In this document: piece by piece, positions 51,832 through 61,444 of the stretch
How positions within the stretch are numbered: position 1 is the stretch's first letter
Layout: every line of letters starts with the position of its first letter
From: Pedobacter sp. JY14-1
GTDB taxonomy: Bacteria > Bacteroidota > Bacteroidia > Sphingobacteriales > Sphingobacteriaceae
DNA: 64,000 nt
NCBI RefSeq assembly: GCF_029269825.1
Contig: NZ_JARJHU010000005.1
Coordinates: 186,001 to 250,000 of the forward strand
Direction of reading: 5' to 3'
Notes under the pieces: model-generated
Told to the model about the DNA's origin: nothing
Database searches by the model: none
The model's input: the letters and a program-made list of their open reading frames with translations, nothing else
Made by a program: the position numbers and the translations under genes

Positions 51832-53040
51832 ATGTATAAATACTATATAATTGTCATCGCAGCTGTTTTAACAGGAAACACTGCAATGGCTGTTACAAGG
51901 GATTCTATCGGCGTAGAAAATAATAAGGGCAAGAAACTGATCCTGCACAAGGTCGTACCTAAAGATACTTACTATTCCATTGGCAGGAGGTATAACGTAA
52001 ACCCGAAAGATATCCTGAACTTCAATGACAGCAAGTACCTGTCTATCGGTATCGTTATCAAGGTACCTACCAATGTTTCCTTCACAGCTGACCAACCGGA
52101 GAAACCCGTAGCGCAGACTCCTGCAGGTACGACAAGTACAGGCAATAATGCTGCAATCACCGAAGGAGGACTGATCGAACATACGGTCCAGAAAAAGGAA
52201 AACCTGAACATGCTGGCCGAAAGGTACGGGACTACCGTAAACGAGATCAAAAAGGCAAACAACATGCGGTCTATCAATCTGCAGATCGGACAGGTATTGA
52301 AAATACCCGCTACCAAACGGCCCGATGAGGAGCCACAACCTGAACCGGTAGCCGCACAGATCGTACAAAAACCTGCAGATACTCCCGCAGCAAAGCCAGT
52401 AAAAACCGGGAGTGACAACAACCAGAATGCACTGAACAAGAATATCGACCTGAACAAGCCTTCGGGTAACAATGCTGGTGCTGAGGAGCTCCTTGTACAT
52501 ACCGTCGCCTCCAATGAGACGATTTACTCGATTGCGACAAAATACCACATGACCATCGACCAGCTTAAGGCAAAGAACAATCTGGACAACAGCGGCCTCA
52601 GTGTCGGTCAGAAGCTACTCATCAGGGGGCAGTACCCTGCAAAACCGGCATTTACGCCTCCTGCAAATACTTCGGATGCAAACCCCGATTCCATCAATTC
52701 GATCACAAACCCGGCCCTGCGTTATCCCGCCAGCCGTTACGGACTGAACCAGATCGAGGAAAAGGGCGCCGCTGTATGGATATCAGACCCGGACCTGGAC
52801 CCTTCCAAAATGCTGGTACTGCACCGCACGGCACCCATTGGCGCGATCATCAAGATCACGAACCCCATGACCAACAGGACCACATTCGCAAAGGTAGTAG
52901 GCAAGTTTACGGAGAACGAGTCAACGAAGGATGTGCTCATCGTCATGACCAAGGCCGTTGCCGATGCGCTGGGTGCGCTCGACAAGCGTTTTTACTGCAA
53001 CCTGACTTATGGTGGCCCGGACAATGACGAAGAACAATAA
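51832..53040 (+). CDS. LysM-domain protein with C-terminal RlpA-like domain
   Basis: A 402-residue exported protein (signal peptide about 1-19). It has three LysM peptidoglycan-binding repeats: HKVVPKDTYYSIGRRYNVNPKDIL (about 25-75), HTVQKKENLNMLAERYGTTVNEI (about 115-160) and HTVASNETIYSIATKYHMTIDQL (about 220-265), joined by Pro/Ala/Thr-rich linkers. The last 100 residues (VLHRTAPIGAIIKITNPMTNRTTFAKVVG, TKAVADALGA) resemble a double-psi beta-barrel of the RlpA kind, so a role at the cell wall or septum is likely. The stop overlaps the start of the uridine kinase gene by 17 bases. Confidence 0.88.
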   Translation: MYKYYIIVIAAVLTGNTAMAVTRDSIGVENNKGKKLILHKVVPKDTYYSIGRRYNVNPKDILNFNDSKYLSIGIVIKVPTNVSFTADQPEKPVAQTPAGTTSTGNNAAITEGGLIEHTVQKKENLNMLAERYGTTVNEIKKANNMRSINLQIGQVLKIPATKRPDEEPQPEPVAAQIVQKPADTPAAKPVKTGSDNNQNALNKNIDLNKPSGNNAGAEELLVHTVASNETIYSIATKYHMTIDQLKAKNNLDNSGLSVGQKLLIRGQYPAKPAFTPPANTSDANPDSINSITNPALRYPASRYGLNQIEEKGAAVWISDPDLDPSKMLVLHRTAPIGAIIKITNPMTNRTTFAKVVGKFTENESTKDVLIVMTKAVADALGALDKRFYCNLTYGGPDNDEEQ

Positions 53041-53668
53041 GCCTTTCATTATCGGTATTGCCGGTGGCAGCGGCTCCGGAAAGACCTTTTTCCTGAATTC
53101 CTTCCTTCATCACTTCAAACACGATGAGGTTACGCTGGTCTCTCAGGACGATTATTATTTCCCTGTGGGCGACATGACTCAGGAAGAAAACAAGCTTTAT
53201 AATTTTGACCTGCCGGCTACTATCGACAACGAACAGTTCCTGCTCGACATCAGGAAGCTGGTAAAGGGCGAAGTAGTCTATAAAAAGGAATACAGCTTCA
53301 ACAATCCCCTTGCAGTCGGGAAGATACTGGAAGTCAGGCCGGCACCCATCATTATTGTAGAGGGACTGTTCATCCTGCATTTCAAAGACATCGCAGAAGT
53401 ACTGGACTACCGTATCTTTGTAGAGGCAGACGAATCTGTCGCCCTGCAAAGGCGGATCAGAAGAGACGGGCTGGAGCGCGGCTATCCTGAAGAAGATGTA
53501 CTGTACAAATGGCACAACCATGTTGTGCCTGCCTACAAGGAGTTTTTACTTCCCTACAGGGAACAGGCCAACAAGATTGTGGTCAATAACCTGGACATCC
53601 CCGACGAAATCCTGAAAATCACCGAAGAGATCTCCTACGAGCTTAAGCCCAGGTATTGTTCAGAATAA
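53024..53668 (+). CDS. udk: Uridine kinase
   Basis: Phosphorylates uridine and cytidine to UMP and CMP (pyrimidine salvage). The 214-residue protein has the P-loop GGSGSGKT at 14-21, the SQDDYYF motif, the NFDLPATIDNEQ segment, the IIVEGLFILH strand and the RRIRRDGLERGYPEEDV lid typical of the phosphoribulokinase/uridine kinase family. The MTKNNKPFIIGIAGG start was chosen; an ATG five codons upstream is possible. It overlaps the LysM gene by 17 bases, suggesting translational coupling, and converges on scoB with 2 bases between stops. Confidence 0.93.
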   Translation: MTKNNKPFIIGIAGGSGSGKTFFLNSFLHHFKHDEVTLVSQDDYYFPVGDMTQEENKLYNFDLPATIDNEQFLLDIRKLVKGEVVYKKEYSFNNPLAVGKILEVRPAPIIIVEGLFILHFKDIAEVLDYRIFVEADESVALQRRIRRDGLERGYPEEDVLYKWHNHVVPAYKEFLLPYREQANKIVVNNLDIPDEILKITEEISYELKPRYCSE

Positions 53669-53670
53669 TT

Positions 53671-54330
53671 TCAGTCCAGCTGCATTTCAGGCACGTTCTC
53701 ATCAGCATACAGCTTGCCCAGCGTTGACTGATGGATCAGTTCCACACTCACTCCCGGAGCACGTTCGATCAGTTTGAAGCCTCCTTCAGGCAGCACATCC
53801 AGCACAGCCATTTCAGTAACGATCTTTTTGATGCACCTGACACCCGTAAGTGGCAAAGTACAGGCTGGCAGTAACTTGCTCTCCCCTGCTTTGTTGACAT
53901 GCTGCATGGCCACAATGATATTTTTGGCCGAAGCCACCAGGTCCATCGCCCCGCCCATGCCCTTAACCATTTTTCCCGGTATCTTCCAGTTGGCGATATC
54001 GCCGTTCTCCGAAACCTCCATGGCACCCAGGATGGTCAGGTCTATCTTCTGGCTTCGGATCATCCCGAAACTCATGGCAGAATCGAATATAGATGAACCA
54101 GGCAACGTCGTAATGGTCTGCTTACCCGCATTGATAAGGTCGGCGTCCTCTTCTCCCTCAAAAGGGAAAGGACCCATGCCCAGCAAGCCGTTTTCCGACT
54201 GCAATACGACTTCTATATGATCCGGTATATAATTGGCCACTAGGGTCGGGATGCCAATGCCCAGATTGACATAATATCCGTTCCTGATTTCTTTTGCGAT
54301 ACGTTTCGCAATTCCGTTCTTATCGAGCAT
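53671..54330 (-). CDS. scoB: 3-oxoacid CoA-transferase subunit B
   Basis: A 219-residue subunit of succinyl-CoA:3-ketoacid CoA-transferase. The catalytic glutamate is in SENGLLGMGP, and the family start (RIAKEIRNGYYVNLGIGIPTLVANYIP) and the GKMVKGMGGAMDLV block are clear. With ScoA it moves CoA between succinate or acetate and acetoacetate; the window also encodes a thiolase, so ketone-body type acetoacetate use is plausible. It follows scoA by 3 bases. Confidence 0.95.
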   Translation of the reverse strand: MLDKNGIAKRIAKEIRNGYYVNLGIGIPTLVANYIPDHIEVVLQSENGLLGMGPFPFEGEEDADLINAGKQTITTLPGSSIFDSAMSFGMIRSQKIDLTILGAMEVSENGDIANWKIPGKMVKGMGGAMDLVASAKNIIVAMQHVNKAGESKLLPACTLPLTGVRCIKKIVTEMAVLDVLPEGGFKLIERAPGVSVELIHQSTLGKLYADENVPEMQLD

Positions 54331-54333
54331 GGC

Positions 54334-55035
54334 TTAGTTCTTTGGTCTGACAGTTCTTTGTTCGATTCGCTTTTCATAACCTGAGCCCTGGAAAATGCGG
54401 TGCACATACACCCCGGGCGTATGCACCTGGTCCGGATCCAGCGCCCCCGCAGGCACCAGCTCTTCTACTTCGGCAATAGTGATCCGGCCGGCCATCGCCA
54501 TCACCGGATTGAAGTTACGGCTGGTCGAGCGATAGATCAGGTTCCCAGCAGTATCACCCTTCCAGGCTTTTACGATGGCAAAATCGGCATCAAAGGCATA
54601 TTCCATAAGGTAGTCCTTGCCATTGAAGTTCCTGACCTCCTTGCCTTCGGCTACTTCCGTACCCACCCCGGCCGGTGTAAAGATAGCGGGCATACCATAA
54701 CCTGCAGCCAGACAGCGTGTCGCCAGCGTACCCTGGGGGATCAGCTCCACTTCCAGTTCTCCGCTGAGCAGCTGCCGCTCAAATTCGGCATTCTCGCCCA
54801 CATAGGAGGCGATCATTTTCTTTACCTGGTGACGGTGCAGCATCAGGCCGATGCCGAAATCATCTACACCGGCATTGTTGGAAATACAGGTCAGGTCCTT
54901 TACGCCCTTGCTCACAAGGGCAGAAATACAGTTTTCCGGGATACCACAGAGCCCAAAACCGCCAAGCATGACTGTACTGCCGTCGGCAATGTCCCTGATC
55001 GCCTCAGCGGCTCCGGAAACGACTTTATTGATCAT
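54334..55035 (-). CDS. scoA: 3-oxoacid CoA-transferase subunit A
   Basis: A 233-residue partner of ScoB, recognised from GSTVMLGGFGLCGIPENCI, the NNAGVDDFGIGLML stretch, the TLATRCLAAGYGMPAIFTPAGVGT block and NPVMAMAGRITIAEVEELVPAGALDPDQVHTPG-type C-terminal region. It is first in the scoAB pair, 105 bases downstream of mutS2 on the same strand. Confidence 0.95.
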   Translation of the reverse strand: MINKVVSGAAEAIRDIADGSTVMLGGFGLCGIPENCISALVSKGVKDLTCISNNAGVDDFGIGLMLHRHQVKKMIASYVGENAEFERQLLSGELEVELIPQGTLATRCLAAGYGMPAIFTPAGVGTEVAEGKEVRNFNGKDYLMEYAFDADFAIVKAWKGDTAGNLIYRSTSRNFNPVMAMAGRITIAEVEELVPAGALDPDQVHTPGVYVHRIFQGSGYEKRIEQRTVRPKN

Positions 55036-55140
55036 AATAAGTAAGTTTTCTACTAAATTAACGGAAAACCTGCCTCAGACCCAAATGTTCGCCCAGGTTT
55101 TTCAGCCCATTGCGGAAAGATGACAGCCGGATCAGCCCGC

Positions 55141-57516
55141 TTAATTAAAGTAAACGTAAGTAATACCGTCCCCGCCCCTGTCTGCATGCTCATCTTCCAT
55201 CCGGTTGACCTGCGTGTATTTGCGAAGATACTCGCGGATCAGCTTCCGCAGGATACCATCTCCCTTGCCATGAATAAGCTTGATATAGGGAAAACCAAGC
55301 ATCAGCGACTTGTCCAGGTATTTTTCCAGCTCATGAAGCGCATCTTCGCCACGCATGCCACGCAGATCAAGTTCAGCACTGAAACTACTGATGGCCTCTG
55401 TAATGCTTCCGGTGAAGGAGCCACTTTGCACCGCCGCTTTCTTTGCCTGCTTGTTGCTGATCTTATAGACCCGGTTTTTCTTCACCACCGAACGCAGGTC
55501 GCCCAGGGCGATCACCAGGTTGTCCCGGTTGATCTCTAGCACCTGTCCTGTAGTGTCACTGTTGTTGAGCTGTACCCAGTCTCCTACTTCAATAGGTGTA
55601 TTCAATGGCTTAACCGGTTCCGGCTTTACCTCTTCCCGTACCTGGTTGGCAGAAAGCTGCTGCTGCAGATGCTGACGGAGCTGCCGGGTAACGGTCTTAT
55701 CTGCTTTCTGCTCTTTGATCTCGGCAATCGTATTCTCTATCAGTTTATTGGCATTCTTAATGATGTTCTGGGCCTCCAGTTTGGCCTCCCGGATAAGCGT
55801 CTTTTTATTCTCCTCCAGGAAAGCCTTCAGCTTTTCGTTTTCAGCGACGAGGTTCTTCACCTTATTCTGCTGGTTGGCCAGGCTCACCTTCGCGTCATGT
55901 ACCTGCTTCTTTTCCCGCTCCAGATCCACCAGCATGGTATCCATACGGTTCTGGCCGGAACCCGTCTTGGCCTTGGCCAGTTCAAGCACCTCCTTTTGCA
56001 GCCCGATGTTCTGGGCGATCTCAAAAGCATAGGAACTGCCCGGCTTACCAATTTCCAGCACGTACAGCGGCTTCATCTTTGTATTGTCAAACAGCATAGA
56101 GGCGTTCTCCAATCCAGGCGTATTCCCGGCAAACAGCTTCAGGTTGGAATAATGCGTTGTGATTACCCCCCTGGTCTTCTTGTTGTTCAGTACTTCCAGC
56201 ACCGCTTCTGCCATCGGGCCACCAAACTGCGGATCGGTACCCGTACCGAACTCGTCGATGAGGACAAGCGATTTCGGAGTAGCATGCGCAACAAAATACT
56301 TCATTTTAGTCAGGTGTGCGCTGTAGGTGCTCAGATCACTTTCAATAGACTGGTCATCACCGATATCGGCGAAGACCTGGTCGAAAATGCCCACCTCACT
56401 GGATTCATTTGCCGGGATGAGCAGACCAGACTGTACCATGATCTGTAACAAGCCCACCGTCTTCATGCAGACAGATTTGCCACCGGCGTTCGGTCCGGAG
56501 ACCAGCAAGATCCGCAGGCCTTCATCGAGCCGGGCATTGAGCGGCACCACCGTCTTGCCCTCACCCTTAAAAGACAGATGTAGCAGCGGGTGCCGGGCAT
56601 TGACCAGTTTCACACGCGCTTCCCGGATCAATACGGGCATATCTGCCTCAATATCCAGCGCAAACAGGGCCTTGGCCCGTACGAAGTCGAGTTTGGTGAG
56701 GAAACCGTGATAAGACAAGAGCAGTTGTGTATAAGGTCTCAGGTCATTGGTCAGCGCGATCAGGATCCGGATGATCTCTCTGCGTTTGTCAAACTCCAGG
56801 TCACGCAGTTTGTTGTTCAGGGTAAAAACTTCCTCAGGTTCTATGTAAACAGTCTGTCCGCTGGCCGACTCATCATGTACAAAGCCACGGAGTTTCCTTT
56901 TGTTCTCCGCCAGGATAGGGATACACATCCGGCCATCGCGGATGGTAAGACTGCCATCTGCCACCCAGTTGCTGGCCATAGCCTGTTTATAGATAGCGTC
57001 CATGCGTTTACGGACATCGTGTTCCGTACCCGCAATGTCACCAATGATCTGCTGGAGCAGCGGCGAAGCATTGGGTTTGATCTTTCCTTTGGCGTCAAGC
57101 ACGGTCTCTATCTTCCTCAGGATGCCTTTTTCAGCAGGAAGGTGCTCGAACAGGGCCTCCAGGTTGGGATACACTTCCTTGCGCTCGTCAAAAAACCGCA
57201 GCACAGAAAATACGGTCTGTAGCGAGGTGTACATCTGGTAGAACTCATCCTCAGACAGATAGGTCCCCTCTACCCTCACCTTTTCCACCAGGCTCCGGAT
57301 ATCAAAAAACGTACTGATCTGTAAAGGCTCCTGGTTCTGCAGGATGCTCTTGAATTCCTGCGTCTGCCTGAGGAACTTGTTGATTTGGTCATACCTGCTC
57401 ATCATCTGCATCTTGCGGACCATATCCTGGCCCATCGTGCTCAGACAGTGTGCATGGATCAGTTGTTTTATCTCATTGAAACCCAACCGCTCTAAACAAT
57501 TCTCGGGATATAACAT
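55141..57516 (-). CDS. mutS2: MutS2 family ATPase/endonuclease with Smr domain
   Basis: A 791-residue DNA-binding ATPase, usual length for the family. It lacks the MutS mismatch domains and has helical lever and clamp (about 1-310), ATPase (Walker A GPNAGGKS at about 330, Walker B LVLIDEFGTGTDP), a long coiled coil (about 510-630), a KOW-like segment (VGDWVQLNNSDTTGQVLEI) and a C-terminal Smr nuclease domain (LDLRGMRGEDAL, LIHGKGDGILRK). MutS2 proteins suppress recombination or, as shown in Bacillus, rescue collided ribosomes. It follows the DUF4296 lipoprotein gene by 5 bases. Confidence 0.96.
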   Translation of the reverse strand: MLYPENCLERLGFNEIKQLIHAHCLSTMGQDMVRKMQMMSRYDQINKFLRQTQEFKSILQNQEPLQISTFFDIRSLVEKVRVEGTYLSEDEFYQMYTSLQTVFSVLRFFDERKEVYPNLEALFEHLPAEKGILRKIETVLDAKGKIKPNASPLLQQIIGDIAGTEHDVRKRMDAIYKQAMASNWVADGSLTIRDGRMCIPILAENKRKLRGFVHDESASGQTVYIEPEEVFTLNNKLRDLEFDKRREIIRILIALTNDLRPYTQLLLSYHGFLTKLDFVRAKALFALDIEADMPVLIREARVKLVNARHPLLHLSFKGEGKTVVPLNARLDEGLRILLVSGPNAGGKSVCMKTVGLLQIMVQSGLLIPANESSEVGIFDQVFADIGDDQSIESDLSTYSAHLTKMKYFVAHATPKSLVLIDEFGTGTDPQFGGPMAEAVLEVLNNKKTRGVITTHYSNLKLFAGNTPGLENASMLFDNTKMKPLYVLEIGKPGSSYAFEIAQNIGLQKEVLELAKAKTGSGQNRMDTMLVDLEREKKQVHDAKVSLANQQNKVKNLVAENEKLKAFLEENKKTLIREAKLEAQNIIKNANKLIENTIAEIKEQKADKTVTRQLRQHLQQQLSANQVREEVKPEPVKPLNTPIEVGDWVQLNNSDTTGQVLEINRDNLVIALGDLRSVVKKNRVYKISNKQAKKAAVQSGSFTGSITEAISSFSAELDLRGMRGEDALHELEKYLDKSLMLGFPYIKLIHGKGDGILRKLIREYLRKYTQVNRMEDEHADRGGDGITYVYFN

Positions 57517-57521
57517 CGTGG

Positions 57522-58085
57522 TTATCTTTTAACGCTTTCCGGACTGGCCGTTTTCTGTCTTTGTTGCTTACGCTTCAAAGCTTCCTTTTTTTTCAGGGAA
57601 AGCTGCTTTTTCACCGAATCTGCCTTCTTCAGGGAATCCAGCTTTAAAGACTTCTTTTTGCTGATCACTTTCAGGGAATCGGCATGCCTGATGGAATCTC
57701 TCCGCGCCTTGGCGCGCAGCATTTTGGCGCGTTTTACACCTTCCAGGGAATCGGCCCGGATATACTGCTTCTTTTCCTTTTTAAGTCTTTCGACTACATC
57801 CTTATAGATCTGCTCCATAATCCGTGGATGATTGTTATAATAGGTCAGGCTCTGGTTATAGAGGGCTGAATCTATACCGTATTTCTGGTAAATACCCTTG
57901 TAATAACCTGCGGCAATCATCCTTGCCGTATCAGTATGGGTCACCGAATTGATATAGCCATCGAAGATATGGATATCGTGCAGCACCAGTGCCATTTTAT
58001 CGGGCTGGATCAGTTCTTTGGGAATACCTGGTTTACAGCCCGATGCGATCAGGAGCAAGACTGTCAAACCTTTAAAATATTTCAT
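57522..58085 (-). CDS. DUF4296 lipoprotein
   Basis: A 187-residue lipoprotein (lipobox IASGC, Cys17). Residues about 20-110 fit DUF4296 (IPKELIQPDKMALVLHDIHIFDGYI, YNQSLTYYNNHPRIMEQIYKDVVERL); the tail is a Lys/Ser/Asp-rich coiled region with repeated DSLKK units. The ATG giving the lipoprotein signal was chosen over an extension of 40 residues. Function is unknown; DUF4296 proteins are Bacteroidota-specific as far as I know. It is divergent from the YggS gene. Confidence 0.88.
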   Translation of the reverse strand: MKYFKGLTVLLLIASGCKPGIPKELIQPDKMALVLHDIHIFDGYINSVTHTDTARMIAAGYYKGIYQKYGIDSALYNQSLTYYNNHPRIMEQIYKDVVERLKKEKKQYIRADSLEGVKRAKMLRAKARRDSIRHADSLKVISKKKSLKLDSLKKADSVKKQLSLKKKEALKRKQQRQKTASPESVKR

Positions 58086-58156
58086 CAGGGTCAAAACGTC
58101 ATTATTTCTTGGCCAAAGTTCGCCAAGGTTATTAATTTTACCAAAAATACGGATAA

Positions 58157-58846
58157 ATGAGTATAGCCGATAACTTATCGAAATATAAAACTGAACTGGA
58201 GGCAAGCGGTGTCCAGCTGGTAGCAGTGTCCAAGTTCCAGCAGGCGGATGCAGTACTTGAGGCCTACAATGCCGGTCAGCGTGTGTTCGGAGAAAACATT
58301 GTGCAGGAACTGGTAGAAAAACAGGCGCAGCTGCCCGGAGACATCCGGTGGCACCTGATCGGACATTTGCAGACCAATAAGGTAAAATACATCGCGCCTT
58401 TCATCAGCATGATCGAATCTGTCGACAGCCTGAAGCTGCTGACCGAGATCAATAAGCAGGCTGCCAAAAACAACCGGGTGATCGATTGCCTGCTGCAGAT
58501 CTATATTGCGGATGAAGACAGCAAATTCGGCCTTGGCTTCGACGAGGCTGTAGAACTGCTGAGGTCTGAGGAGTTCCAGGCTATGAAGCATGTGCGCATC
58601 AGGGGCCTGATGGGCATTGCCACCAACAATGCCTCTGAGCGGCAGACCAGCGAAGAGTTTAAGGAGCTGAAGGTACTTTTTGACGGGATCAAAGTAAGCT
58701 ATTTCAGGAAGGACGAGTACTTCAACGAGATTTCCATGGGGATGTCTGCGGATTACAAGCTGGCAGTTACGGCCGGAAGCACCATGGTACGGATCGGCAG
58801 CAGTATTTTTGGTAAAAGAACCACTAAAGCCAGCACTGCCCAATGA
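58157..58846 (+). CDS. YggS family PLP-binding protein
   Basis: A 229-residue PLP-homeostasis protein with the alanine-racemase N-terminal barrel fold. The PLP lysine is in LVAVSKFQQ (about residue 26), followed by FGENIVQELVEK, WHLIGHLQTNKVKY, RGLMGIATNN, and SMGMSADYKLAVTAGSTMVRIGSSIFG. It has no known catalytic reaction and carries PLP. It starts a five-gene plus-strand unit; its stop overlaps the next start by 4 bases (ATGA). Confidence 0.95.
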   Translation: MSIADNLSKYKTELEASGVQLVAVSKFQQADAVLEAYNAGQRVFGENIVQELVEKQAQLPGDIRWHLIGHLQTNKVKYIAPFISMIESVDSLKLLTEINKQAAKNNRVIDCLLQIYIADEDSKFGLGFDEAVELLRSEEFQAMKHVRIRGLMGIATNNASERQTSEEFKELKVLFDGIKVSYFRKDEYFNEISMGMSADYKLAVTAGSTMVRIGSSIFGKRTTKASTAQ

Positions 58847-59334
58847 GCATTGAACTAAGGACTGCCAGGCGTGAGGACTGTCCCAGGTTGCTGGAACTGG
58901 TCCGCGAACTGGCTTTGTACGAGCGCGCACCTGAAGAAGTAACTGTAACCCAGGAAGAATTTGAAGCCGCGGGATTTGGCGAAAAACCAGTGTGGAAGGC
59001 CTTTGTTGCCGAAGAAAACCAAACGATTGTAGGCTTTGCGCTGTTCTATACCCGGTACAGTACCTGGAAAGGTTGCAGGCTTTACCTCGAAGACTTCCTG
59101 GTGACCGAAAGCCATCGTGGCAGGGGCATCGGAAAGCTCCTGTTTGAAAGGGTAATTAGGGAAGCCAGCGAAGGCAGATACAACGGCATGAACTGGCAGG
59201 TACTGGACTGGAATGCACCCGGCATCAATTTTTACAATAAATATGGCGCAGGGCTGGATCCCGAATGGCTGAATGCCTCTTTTTCAAAAGAACAGCTGGA
59301 GCAACTGCATCAGCAAATTTTACAGGAGACCTGA
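58843..59334 (+). CDS. GNAT family N-acetyltransferase (diamine acetyltransferase-like)
   Basis: A 163-residue GNAT enzyme with the acetyl-CoA loop ESHRGRGIGKLLFERVI and flanking strands. The order ERAPEEVTVT, YSTWKGCRLYLEDFLV and WNAPGINFYNKYGA resembles SAT1-type spermidine/diamine or thialysine acetyltransferases; the substrate is not certain. It overlaps the YggS gene by 4 bases. Confidence 0.92.
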   Translation: MSIELRTARREDCPRLLELVRELALYERAPEEVTVTQEEFEAAGFGEKPVWKAFVAEENQTIVGFALFYTRYSTWKGCRLYLEDFLVTESHRGRGIGKLLFERVIREASEGRYNGMNWQVLDWNAPGINFYNKYGAGLDPEWLNASFSKEQLEQLHQQILQET

Positions 59335-59360
59335 ACATTATTCACCTAATACACATACCT

Positions 59361-60170
59361 ATGAGAAAAATCAGCGTATTCATTCTGGCAGCAATCGGCC
59401 TTGCGTCCTGCCAGAGTGAGAACAGGGCCACCGGCGGAGCAGACAGCACGGCCCTGGTCACAGCCGCAGATACCCTGCCCTATACCTATGATTCAGTAAA
59501 GGTGTACAGTAAGGCACCGGTATCGCCCAGCCCGAACGTAACAGACACTTCAAAAGCAGTGATCTCATTTCCGCGTTTCAAAGACGAAGCGGTCAACCAG
59601 TTCGTGCTACTGAAGACCATGGCCACTTCCGGCCCGGATAAACACTATAAGGATTATCAGGAATATGCCAATGGCTTCATCAGCGGTTTTGAATCCTTTA
59701 AGGCCCAGGAAAAGGAATACGGACAGACCTGGTTCCTCGACATCAGCAATAAAGTAGTGGCCCAACGCCCCGGATATCTATCCTTACTGAATACTTTTGT
59801 GAGCTATGAAGGCGGCGCCCATCCGAATACCGTATTTTCCTACCTGAACTATGACCCGGCCAGACAGCGGGAAATCCTGCTGGATTCACTGCTGGTCCCC
59901 GGAGGGAAAAAGCAGCTGACTGCAATTGCAGAAAAGATCTTCAGGGCGCAGGAGAAGCTGGCACCAAAGGCAAGCCTGGCGGACGGCTACTTCTTCAAGG
60001 ACAATGTCTTTGCACTGAATGATAATTTTACCATAACGGACAAAGGCCTGATGTTCCTTTACAATCCGTATGAGATCAAGGCCTATGTTTTTGGCAAGAC
60101 AGAACTGACCATTCCTTTTGCTGAACTGAAAGACATTGCCAGACCCAATTCACTATTAACAAACTATTAA
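59361..60170 (+). CDS. DUF3298/DUF4163-type lipoprotein (RsiV-like extracellular domain)
   Basis: A 269-residue lipoprotein (lipobox GLASC, Cys at about 17). The mature part fits the DUF4163 plus DUF3298 pair: ISFPRFKDEAVNQFV, VAQRPGYLSLLNTFVSYEGGAHPNTVFSYLNYD and a C-terminal FTITDKGLMFLYNPYEIKAYVFG with ELTIPFAELKDI. The same fold in RsiV binds lysozyme, so a glycan or hydrolase ligand is conceivable here, but unproven. The ATG giving the signal peptide was chosen over an upstream start inside the GNAT gene. The stop shares one base with the aspartate kinase start. Confidence 0.88.
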   Translation: MRKISVFILAAIGLASCQSENRATGGADSTALVTAADTLPYTYDSVKVYSKAPVSPSPNVTDTSKAVISFPRFKDEAVNQFVLLKTMATSGPDKHYKDYQEYANGFISGFESFKAQEKEYGQTWFLDISNKVVAQRPGYLSLLNTFVSYEGGAHPNTVFSYLNYDPARQREILLDSLLVPGGKKQLTAIAEKIFRAQEKLAPKASLADGYFFKDNVFALNDNFTITDKGLMFLYNPYEIKAYVFGKTELTIPFAELKDIARPNSLLTNY

Positions 60171-61444
60171 TGCTGGTATATAAATTTGGAGGGGCATCCG
60201 TAAAGGATGCAGAAGGTGTAAAGAACCTTGCAGGTATCGTTTTAAGGCACAAAGACAATGGCTTGCTGGTCGTAGTTTCAGCCATGGGAAAGATAACCAA
60301 CAAACTGGAGGAACTGTACAGGGCCTATCTGGAAGGCCGGGACGATGTACAGACAGTGTTTGATGAGGTAAAGGCTTTCCACTACCAGATACTGGAACAG
60401 TTGTTCAGTGCCGGGCACCCCGTTTTTGACGACATCGCCAATACCTTTGTAGAAATTGACTGGATACTGGAAGAAGAGCCCGACGAAGATGCCCCGGATT
60501 ATATTTATGACCAGATCGTATCTGTCGGCGAGATCCTGTCCACCAAGATCGTCGCCGCTTATTTAAAGGAAGCGGGCTGCAATGTGGAATGGACAGATGC
60601 GCGCAACTATATCCACACGGACAACACCTACCGGGAAGGCAAGGTAAACTGGGAGAAAACCGAAAACGACATCCGCAAAAAGCTCCTGCCGCTGCTCGAG
60701 CGGAGTATCGCCGTCACCCAGGGCTTTATCGGCAGCACCAGCGAGAACTTTACGACGACGCTGGGGAGGGACGGTTCCGATTATTCGGCGGCGATCTTCG
60801 CCTCCTGCCTGGACGCCAAGTCCGTGACCATCTGGAAAGACGTACCTGGGGTGCTGAACGCCGACCCCAAATGGTTCGACGAAACGCAGCGCATTCCGCA
60901 ACTTTCATATCATGACGCGATAGAACTGGCGTATTACGGCGCTACGATCATCCATCCCAAGACCATAAAACCGATTCAGAATAAGAACATCCCGCTGCTG
61001 GTACGCTCCTTTTTGCATCCCGATGCGGAAGGAACGGACATTACCAGTGCGAATAATCACCTGCCGGTACCTTCCTTTATCTTTAAGATCAACCAGGCGC
61101 TGATCTCGATCTTTCCGAAGGACTTCTCGTTCATCATCGAGGAAAACCTAAGCGATATCTTCAGCCTGTTCCACAAGCACAAGATCAAAATCACGACGAT
61201 GCTGAACTCGGCGATCAGTTTTTCGGTGAGCTTCGACCATGATGCCGCCAAACTGCAGGCGCTGATCGCCGATCTTTCGGTACATTATAAAGTAAAGTAC
61301 AATACCGGACTGGAACTGGTCACGATCCGCTACTACAACCAGGAGACGATTGACCGTGTAACTGCCGGCAAGAACATATTACTGGAGGTGAAGAGCAGGT
61401 ATACCTGCCAGATCGTGATGCGGGACAAAACGGTACCGGCATGA
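60170..61444 (+). CDS. Aspartate kinase, monofunctional
   Basis: Makes beta-aspartyl phosphate, the first step to lysine, threonine, methionine and diaminopimelate. The 424-residue enzyme starts with VYKFGGASVKDAEGV (the KFGGTS-type motif), has GFIGSTSENFTTTLGRDGSDYSAA-type and IWKDVPGVLNADPKWF nucleotide and aspartate-binding segments, and two C-terminal ACT-like stretches (ISIFPKDFSFIIEENLSDIF and the following region) for feedback control. Start overlaps the preceding stop by one base, and the next gene overlaps its end by 4 bases. Confidence 0.94.
   Translation: MLVYKFGGASVKDAEGVKNLAGIVLRHKDNGLLVVVSAMGKITNKLEELYRAYLEGRDDVQTVFDEVKAFHYQILEQLFSAGHPVFDDIANTFVEIDWILEEEPDEDAPDYIYDQIVSVGEILSTKIVAAYLKEAGCNVEWTDARNYIHTDNTYREGKVNWEKTENDIRKKLLPLLERSIAVTQGFIGSTSENFTTTLGRDGSDYSAAIFASCLDAKSVTIWKDVPGVLNADPKWFDETQRIPQLSYHDAIELAYYGATIIHPKTIKPIQNKNIPLLVRSFLHPDAEGTDITSANNHLPVPSFIFKINQALISIFPKDFSFIIEENLSDIFSLFHKHKIKITTMLNSAISFSVSFDHDAAKLQALIADLSVHYKVKYNTGLELVTIRYYNQETIDRVTAGKNILLEVKSRYTCQIVMRDKTVPA

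Noticed and set aside
55062..55100. Inverted repeat AAAACCTG/CAGGTTTT between scoA and mutS2 as a terminator
   Set aside because: The loop is over 20 bases and no T run follows in the right direction.
55669..56448. A 259-codon plus-strand frame opposite mutS2
   Set aside because: Shadow of the mutS2 frame; composition is Leu/His-rich without any family pattern.
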